Assembly: GCA_019117005.1 (NCBI GenBank)
Contig: DXAO01000019.1
Span: 1-57,280 of the forward strand
DNA length: 57,280 nucleotides
Origin: Candidatus Collinsella stercoripullorum
Lineage (GTDB): Bacteria > Actinomycetota > Coriobacteriia > Coriobacteriales > Coriobacteriaceae
Direction of reading: 5' to 3'
In this document: positions 53,265-57,280 of the stretch, in pieces
Layout of the letters: each line of letters begins with the position of its first letter
Numbering within the stretch: position 1 is the stretch's first letter
Translations under genes and position numbers: made by a program
The notes under the pieces: generated by a model
The model's database searches: none
Seen by the model: the letters and a program-made list of their open reading frames with translations, nothing else
Told to the model about the DNA's origin: nothing

Positions 53265-54944
53265 TCACACCTCGAATCTCACCGTGACGACCGCGCCGCG
53301 GCCGTCGGCGTTCGCGAGCTCGACCGCGCCCCCGTGGAGGCGGGCGAGCGTCTGGACGATATTCAGCCCCAAGCCGAAGTGCTCGGCGCTCTTGGCCTCG
53401 CCGAAGAACGGCTCGCATCCACGACGCAGCGCCTCGGGGGTGAAGCCGGGCCCGTCGTCGGACACCCGCAGCGCCAGCAGTCTGCGGGGCCCCTCCCCCG
53501 TCCCGGAGCCGTCTTGGCGGCAGCCGTCGGGAGCGGGGGCAGCCGCATCCCCGGCGGAATCGGCGCCGGGGGCCACGGGGGCGTCCTCGAGCGCGAGCGA
53601 CACCTCGATCCGCTCCCCCGCATGCCCGCACGCGTTGCTGAGCAGGTTGTCGAGGACCTCCTCGACCAGGGACCGGTCGACCAGCAGGCGCATGCCCTCG
53701 GGGAGCCGCACCGCATCCGTATCGACCGCGAGCTCCGGCGCGCGGGCGGACACGTAGGCGCGGGCCTGCCCGGCCAGGTCCCGGGCGAGCTCCGGGGCGT
53801 CGACCTCGGAGCGGACGACCTTGCGGTCCTCGAGCCGCGCGATGCCGCTCATGGCCGTGGCGTACGACTCGAGCCGCCCCACCTGGCCGGCGATCGTGCG
53901 CAGCGCATCGGGGTTCGGGGCCTCCCCGTGCTCGGCGCGCATCTGCGCCATCTCCACCGTGCCCTTGAGCACGGTGACCGGCGTGCGCAGGTCGTGGGCG
54001 AAGGCGGCGTTCAGGCGGCGGCGCTCCTCCGCGGTGCGCCACAGCTCGCGCTGCGAGCGCACCAGGGACGCCCGCATACGCTCGAACGCCCTCGCCAGGC
54101 CTCCCAGCTCGCGCCCGGCGACCTGCGGCATCTCGAAGTCGAGGTCCTGCCGCGCCACGCGGTCGGTCGCCATGCGCAGGGCGTCCGAGGGGGCCTCCAG
54201 GCGCGTGCGGTAGAAGCGCCGGAACAGCGCGATCGCGAAGACGCCGAGGTACAGGAACGGGGACAGGCCGGCGGCGATCCTCAGCGCCATGCCGGCGCCC
54301 GTGGCGTAGGCCCCGTCGTCCTGCGAGACGTAGTAGCCCACGTTCGAGACGAGCATGCCCTCGCCCAGGCTCCCCTCGGCGATGACCTGGTCGTTGCGGA
54401 CGCGGGTCGCGCGCTCCCGCGCATCGTAGGCCGCCAGGTCGTCCGGGTCGACCGGATCATCGCGGTAGGGGTTCCCGTCCGCCTCGATGTAGTCCTCCTC
54501 CGTGTAGTTCCCGCCCCAGTCGTAGACCGTCAGGGTGTCGTCGGTGCGCACCATGTCCATGGTCGCGTAGCCGACGCGGACGCCGTCGTTCCACCCGCCG
54601 GCGATCACGACGTCGACGGAGGAGCCGTTGAGCACCGAGGAGTCCGTGAAGCCGATGAAGACGAACTGGTCCGTCCCGTTCAGGTCCATCGCCGACGCCG
54701 GCACCAGCTCGTCGTTGCGCGCATCGTAGATGTAGGGGCCACCGTTGACCTCCAGACGCGAGGCGCGGGCCTCCCCGTCGATGCGGTAAAAGGCCTCCAT
54801 GAGCACGGTGATGGTGGCGAGCGAGAAGGCGAGGGACGCGACCGCCCAGATGGCGACGAAGCAGAAGAACGCCCGCATGATGGGCAGGCCGCGCCACCAG
54901 GCCCGCAGGCGCTCGAGCGGGCGGCGGGGGGACCGGGCGCTCAT
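53265..54944 (-). CDS. Sensor histidine kinase with large extracellular domain
   Basis: 559 residues. Membrane helix 1 about 25-47, extracellular sensor about 50-225, helix 2 about 230-255, HAMP-like region, HisKA with AFAHDLRTPVTVLKG (His near 313), and HATPase_c with DNLLSNACGHAGE (N box), DDGPGFT and FGLGLNIV (G boxes). The ATP domain carries an Ala/Asp/Gly-rich insertion between N and G1 boxes (about 455-495). ATG 54944 overlaps the regulator stop by four bases. Signal unknown. Confidence 0.92.
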   Translation of the reverse strand: MSARSPRRPLERLRAWWRGLPIMRAFFCFVAIWAVASLAFSLATITVLMEAFYRIDGEARASRLEVNGGPYIYDARNDELVPASAMDLNGTDQFVFIGFTDSSVLNGSSVDVVIAGGWNDGVRVGYATMDMVRTDDTLTVYDWGGNYTEEDYIEADGNPYRDDPVDPDDLAAYDARERATRVRNDQVIAEGSLGEGMLVSNVGYYVSQDDGAYATGAGMALRIAAGLSPFLYLGVFAIALFRRFYRTRLEAPSDALRMATDRVARQDLDFEMPQVAGRELGGLARAFERMRASLVRSQRELWRTAEERRRLNAAFAHDLRTPVTVLKGTVEMAQMRAEHGEAPNPDALRTIAGQVGRLESYATAMSGIARLEDRKVVRSEVDAPELARDLAGQARAYVSARAPELAVDTDAVRLPEGMRLLVDRSLVEEVLDNLLSNACGHAGERIEVSLALEDAPVAPGADSAGDAAAPAPDGCRQDGSGTGEGPRRLLALRVSDDGPGFTPEALRRGCEPFFGEAKSAEHFGLGLNIVQTLARLHGGAVELANADGRGAVVTVRFEV

Positions 54945-55669
54945 CGCGCGCCCCAGCGGTAGCCGACGCCCCAGAGCGTCTCGATCGGGTCGATGCCCGC
55001 GCCCGCCTCGGCGAACTTCTTGCGCACGCGCCTGATGTGCTCGCGGACGATGGCCGGGTCCCCATCGGCGCTCCATCCCCAGACCTGCTCGTAGATGAAG
55101 GTCCGGTCGTACACGCGCCCGGGTTTCTTGGAGAGCAGCGCCACGATGTCGAACTCGGTGCGCGTGAGGTCGAGTCCGCACGGCTCGCCGCCGTCGGCGG
55201 GCATCACCTCGACCGTGCGCTGGGCGTAGTCGATGGACACGCCGCCGTCGAAGCGGACGAGCACCGACGAGTCGTCGCGGCGGGACTCGCGCGCCAGATG
55301 CGCCTTCACGCGGCTTCCGAGCACCGGCAGGGAGAACGGCTTGAGCACGTAGTCGTCCCCGCCCGCGGCGAACCCGTCAAGCTGGTCGGCATCCTCGACG
55401 CGCGCGGTCAGGAAGATGATGGGGCAGCTCACCTGGGCGCGGATGCGCCGGCAGACCTCGAAGCCGTCCATGCCCGGCATGTTCACGTCGAGCAGGACGA
55501 GGTCGAAGGGGCGGCCGGCGGGCGCCAGGGACGCCTCCACGGCGGCGAGGGCCTGCGGGCCGCTCGTGGCGACCGCGGTGCCGAACCCCTCCATGCGGAA
55601 GAACTCATCGAGCATGTAGGCGATGGCCGCCTCATCGTCCACGATGAGCAGCCGATCCGTATGAGCCAT
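54941..55669 (-). CDS. OmpR/PhoB-family response regulator
   Basis: 242 residues. Receiver domain with LLIVDDEAA, phosphoacceptor VLLDVNMPG (Asp near 57), FLTAR and LKPF; C-terminal winged helix with LTRTEFDIVALL, RVYDRTFIYEQVWG and IETLWGVGYRW. First gene of the operon, ATG 55669 after GGGAGGA. A TTGACA box (minus, 55750-55755) is 80 bases upstream but its -10 partner (TATGAC, 14-bp spacer) is poor. Confidence 0.94.
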   Translation of the reverse strand: MAHTDRLLIVDDEAAIAYMLDEFFRMEGFGTAVATSGPQALAAVEASLAPAGRPFDLVLLDVNMPGMDGFEVCRRIRAQVSCPIIFLTARVEDADQLDGFAAGGDDYVLKPFSLPVLGSRVKAHLARESRRDDSSVLVRFDGGVSIDYAQRTVEVMPADGGEPCGLDLTRTEFDIVALLSKKPGRVYDRTFIYEQVWGWSADGDPAIVREHIRRVRKKFAEAGAGIDPIETLWGVGYRWGAR

Positions 55670-56148
55670 CGTTCCTCCCGTAAGATCGGGCTTCCGAGCG
55701 CCCCCGCGCGGGGGCGCGCATCTTTCCACGTCATATGGTGGCAGGCCTCTGTCAACAAACTTCCTACCTATCGGTAATTATTTCGGCTCCATCGCGGATC
55801 CGGATGGTCGGCGTATGTTTTCAACCGCGCACCACAGGGCGCGCCGCCCGGCGGCGCCGACGTGCGGCCCCAGCCGCGGCGCGCCCTCCGGCAGGGGCGG
55901 CCCGGCCGGGCGCGCCCCGACGGGGCACCGCCATAGCCGGCACCCCGCCGCCGGAGCCCCGACATGACCGGACGGCCCCGACCGCGGCGCGCATCGTATC
56001 TATGTTGAACTCGCACGTGCCGACCTGTGGCGGGCGGCGAGCCGAGCCCGTCTTGCTACACTGTTACCGTGCACATCGCATCGTCAACGCCGGGCCCGAC
56101 CGCCCGGATACCATAGAGACCATCTGAACGCACCGGAAAGGGGTTCTC
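55670..56148. other. 479-base divergent intergenic region
   Basis: No gene. Holds a hairpin GCGCCCCCGCG/CGCGGGGGCGC (about 55698-55718), an AT-rich part (55740-55790) with TACC-TATC-GGTA (55765-55776) that may regulate the two-component operon, GC-rich filler, and a TACACT box near 56058 that may start the cwlM-like gene. Confidence 0.4.
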
Positions 56149-57054
56149 ATGGAGCCGATTATCAAAGGCATGCAGGGACCCGCTGTCGAGGACGTCCAGT
56201 CCCGCCTTTCCTCCCTGGGCTTCGACATCGACGCCGACGAGCTCGAGACGCGCTCGTTCGGCGACAGCACCGCCGCCGCGGTCCGCGGCTTCCGCCGCGA
56301 CAACGAGCTCGTCCCCGGCGAGGAGGTCGACATGTCCTGCTGGTCGACGCTCGTCGACGCGTCGTACAAGCTGGGCGACCGCACGCTCTACCTGCGCCTC
56401 CCCAACTTCCACGGAGCCGACGTCAAGGCCCTCCAGCAGGCGCTCAACGTCCTCGGGTTCGCCTGCGGCGCGGACGACGGGTACTTCGGACCCCATACCG
56501 AGGCCGCGCTCCAGCAGTTCCAGGAGAACGTCGGGCTGTTCGCCGACGGCATGGCGTTCCAGGACACCTTCGCCTACATCGCACGGCTCCGCCACGTTTG
56601 GGAGGGCAAGCCGTCGGTCGTCGAGGCCGAGGAGCGCATCGGGTTCGCCCGCGCGGCCGAGGTGCTCGAGAGCTATCGCATCGCCGTGCTCGGCAGCGAC
56701 CCGATCGCGCGCGCCGTGGCCTCGCGCATGTGGAACATCGCCTCCGCCACGACCGAGACGAGCGGCATGGTCCTGTGCGACGCCCGGACCCCCGAGGGGA
56801 TGGACCTGATCCTCGAGCTCTCCAGCGACGAGCTGCCCGATGACGCGCCGCCGAAGCCGACCATCGTGCTCGCCGAGTGCAACAACCTGACGCAGCGCAT
56901 CGCGACCGCCTTCGCCGCCGCGAAGAGCAGGCCCGCGCTCATCCGCATCGAGCTGACCGGCATCACCGGATACGACGGCATGTTCACCTCGAGCGACGCC
57001 CAGACCCTGGCGGTCCGCCTCCTCGACGGCGTTTGCGCGGCGCTGAACGATTAG
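56149..57054 (+). CDS. CwlM-like protein: two peptidoglycan-binding domains and a degenerate amidase domain
   Basis: 301 residues, no signal peptide. Two PG_binding_1 modules: about 5-75 (QGPAVEDVQSRLSSLGF ... GDSTAAAVRGFRRDNEL) and 80-150 (YKLGDRTLYLRL, VKALQQALNVLGF, GYFGPHTEAALQQFQ). The stretch LVDASYKLGDRTLY matches mycobacterial CwlM, a cytoplasmic regulator that is phosphorylated by PknB and activates MurA. The C-terminal half (RPALIRIELTGITGYDGM, AVRLLDGVCAAL) has the outline of an amidase_3 domain, but the zinc-binding His/Glu pattern is missing and it is shorter, so it cannot be a hydrolase of the usual kind. The CwlM C-terminal phosphothreonine tail is also absent. ATG 56149 after GGAAAGGGG. 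Confidence 0.8.
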   Translation: MEPIIKGMQGPAVEDVQSRLSSLGFDIDADELETRSFGDSTAAAVRGFRRDNELVPGEEVDMSCWSTLVDASYKLGDRTLYLRLPNFHGADVKALQQALNVLGFACGADDGYFGPHTEAALQQFQENVGLFADGMAFQDTFAYIARLRHVWEGKPSVVEAEERIGFARAAEVLESYRIAVLGSDPIARAVASRMWNIASATTETSGMVLCDARTPEGMDLILELSSDELPDDAPPKPTIVLAECNNLTQRIATAFAAAKSRPALIRIELTGITGYDGMFTSSDAQTLAVRLLDGVCAALND

Positions 57055-57108
57055 GTACACTTGGTTGGCTGCTGACGGCGGGTGGAAGCGCCCGTCAACA
57101 GATTCCAA

Positions 57109-57182
57109 TGGGGCATCGTCCAGCGGCAGGACCCCGGTTTTTGGTGCCGGCTACGGGGGTTCGAATCCCTCTGCCCCAGCCA
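57109..57182 (+). tRNA. tRNA-Gln (anticodon TTG)
   Basis: Full cloverleaf: acceptor TGGGGCA/TGCCCCA, D stem GTCC/GGAC, anticodon stem CCGGT/GCCGG with loop TTTTGGT, T arm GGGGG-TTCGAAT-CCCTC, discriminator G and encoded CCA (57180-57182). Anticodon TTG reads Gln codons CAA/CAG. Confidence 0.97.
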
Positions 57183-57194
57183 TGGAAACGCATG

Positions 57195-57225
57195 AAGCCC
57201 GGAGGCCGCTCGGCCCCGGGCTTTT
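57195..57225 (+). terminator. Terminator of tRNA-Gln
   Basis: AAGCCCGG / CCGGGCTT with inner GGCCG / CGGCC, followed by TT. Confidence 0.75.
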
Positions 57226-57230
57226 CGCTC

Positions 57231-57280
57231 GAGGGGGCGCAGAGGGGTTCGAACCCGCGGGGCCCCATGGCGTGCAAAGC
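57231..57280 (-). other. tRNA-like 3' half cut by the window edge
   Basis: On the minus strand the T-loop GCGGG-TTCGAAC-CCCTC with a GC-rich acceptor-like tail resembles the 3' half of a tRNA gene whose 5' half lies outside. One T-stem pair mismatches and no CCA follows, so this is uncertain. Confidence 0.3.

Noticed and set aside
57095..57277. 60-codon minus-strand ORF over tRNA-Gln
   Set aside because: A well-known artefact: RGFEPL / GIRTPV type peptides come from the reverse of tRNA T-arms.

Overview
The window is a stretch of a high-GC Gram-positive chromosome. It encodes an LPxTG-anchored surface 5'-nucleotidase, a PknB / PstP / FHA / SEDS-PBP cell-wall signalling cluster, a CwlM-like protein, pyruvate:ferredoxin oxidoreductase (anaerobic metabolism) and an Ebg-type beta-galactosidase. 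Together with very GC-rich codon use this points to an anaerobic gut actinobacterium of the Coriobacteriia (Collinsella or a close relative); that placement is inferred, not searched.

Layout. (1) 1-5313, minus: 3'-truncated nifJ and a secreted 5'-nucleotidase. (2) 5734-7553, plus: remnant of a BREX phage-defence operon. brxA and brxB are intact, but brxC stops after 46 codons and is joined in the same frame, through one TGA, to the C-terminus of a cytoplasmic alpha-amylase: a deletion scar. (3) 7554-21150: lower-GC accessory island with a 28-bp inverted-repeat element, an AAA+ DUF4143 ATPase, a candidate HEPN ribonuclease-type toxin, an unknown protein and a four-gene type III-like restriction operon (SNF2 helicase, DUF4391, Mod, Res). 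Two near-identical 27-bp repeats at 7967 and 21123 flank most of it in direct orientation.

(4) 21182-25993, minus: the housekeeping set recR, ebfC, dnaX and a small gene. (5) 25994-26908: an intergenic region with six 32-bp imperfect palindromes at regular, triplet-multiple spacing, followed by a GC-rich degenerate minisatellite. (6) 26909-37217, plus: membrane Ser/Thr kinase, fhaA, fhaB, a PP2C phosphatase with a repeat-rich N-terminal extension, a natural fusion of a SEDS glycosyltransferase to a class B PBP, and PASTA kinase pknB. (7) 37479-42544: murB, then an ECF transporter energising module (fused double ATPase plus EcfT) and a secreted coiled-coil NlpC/P60-type hydrolase.

(8) 43117-49493: amino-acid permease, ebgC, ebgA and a divergent LacI-family regulator with two 12-bp palindromic operator cores 41 bp apart. 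(9) 49773-55669: galE, a polyprenyl synthase, a 50-residue membrane protein, and a three-gene unit of response regulator, histidine kinase and TVP38-like membrane protein. (10) 56149-57182: a CwlM-like protein with a degenerate amidase domain, and tRNA-Gln.

How the parts fit: regions 6, 7 and 10 form a cell-wall synthesis and control set (PknB and PstP opposing each other, FHA readers, the SEDS-PBP polymerase/transpeptidase, MurB, CwlM-like regulator, polyprenyl carrier synthesis). Regions 2 and 3 are a defence hotspot with one decayed and one apparently intact system. The most unusual signals are the 32-bp palindrome array, the BREX/amylase scar, the HEPN candidate beside the restriction operon, the SEDS-PBP fusion and the CwlM-like protein.
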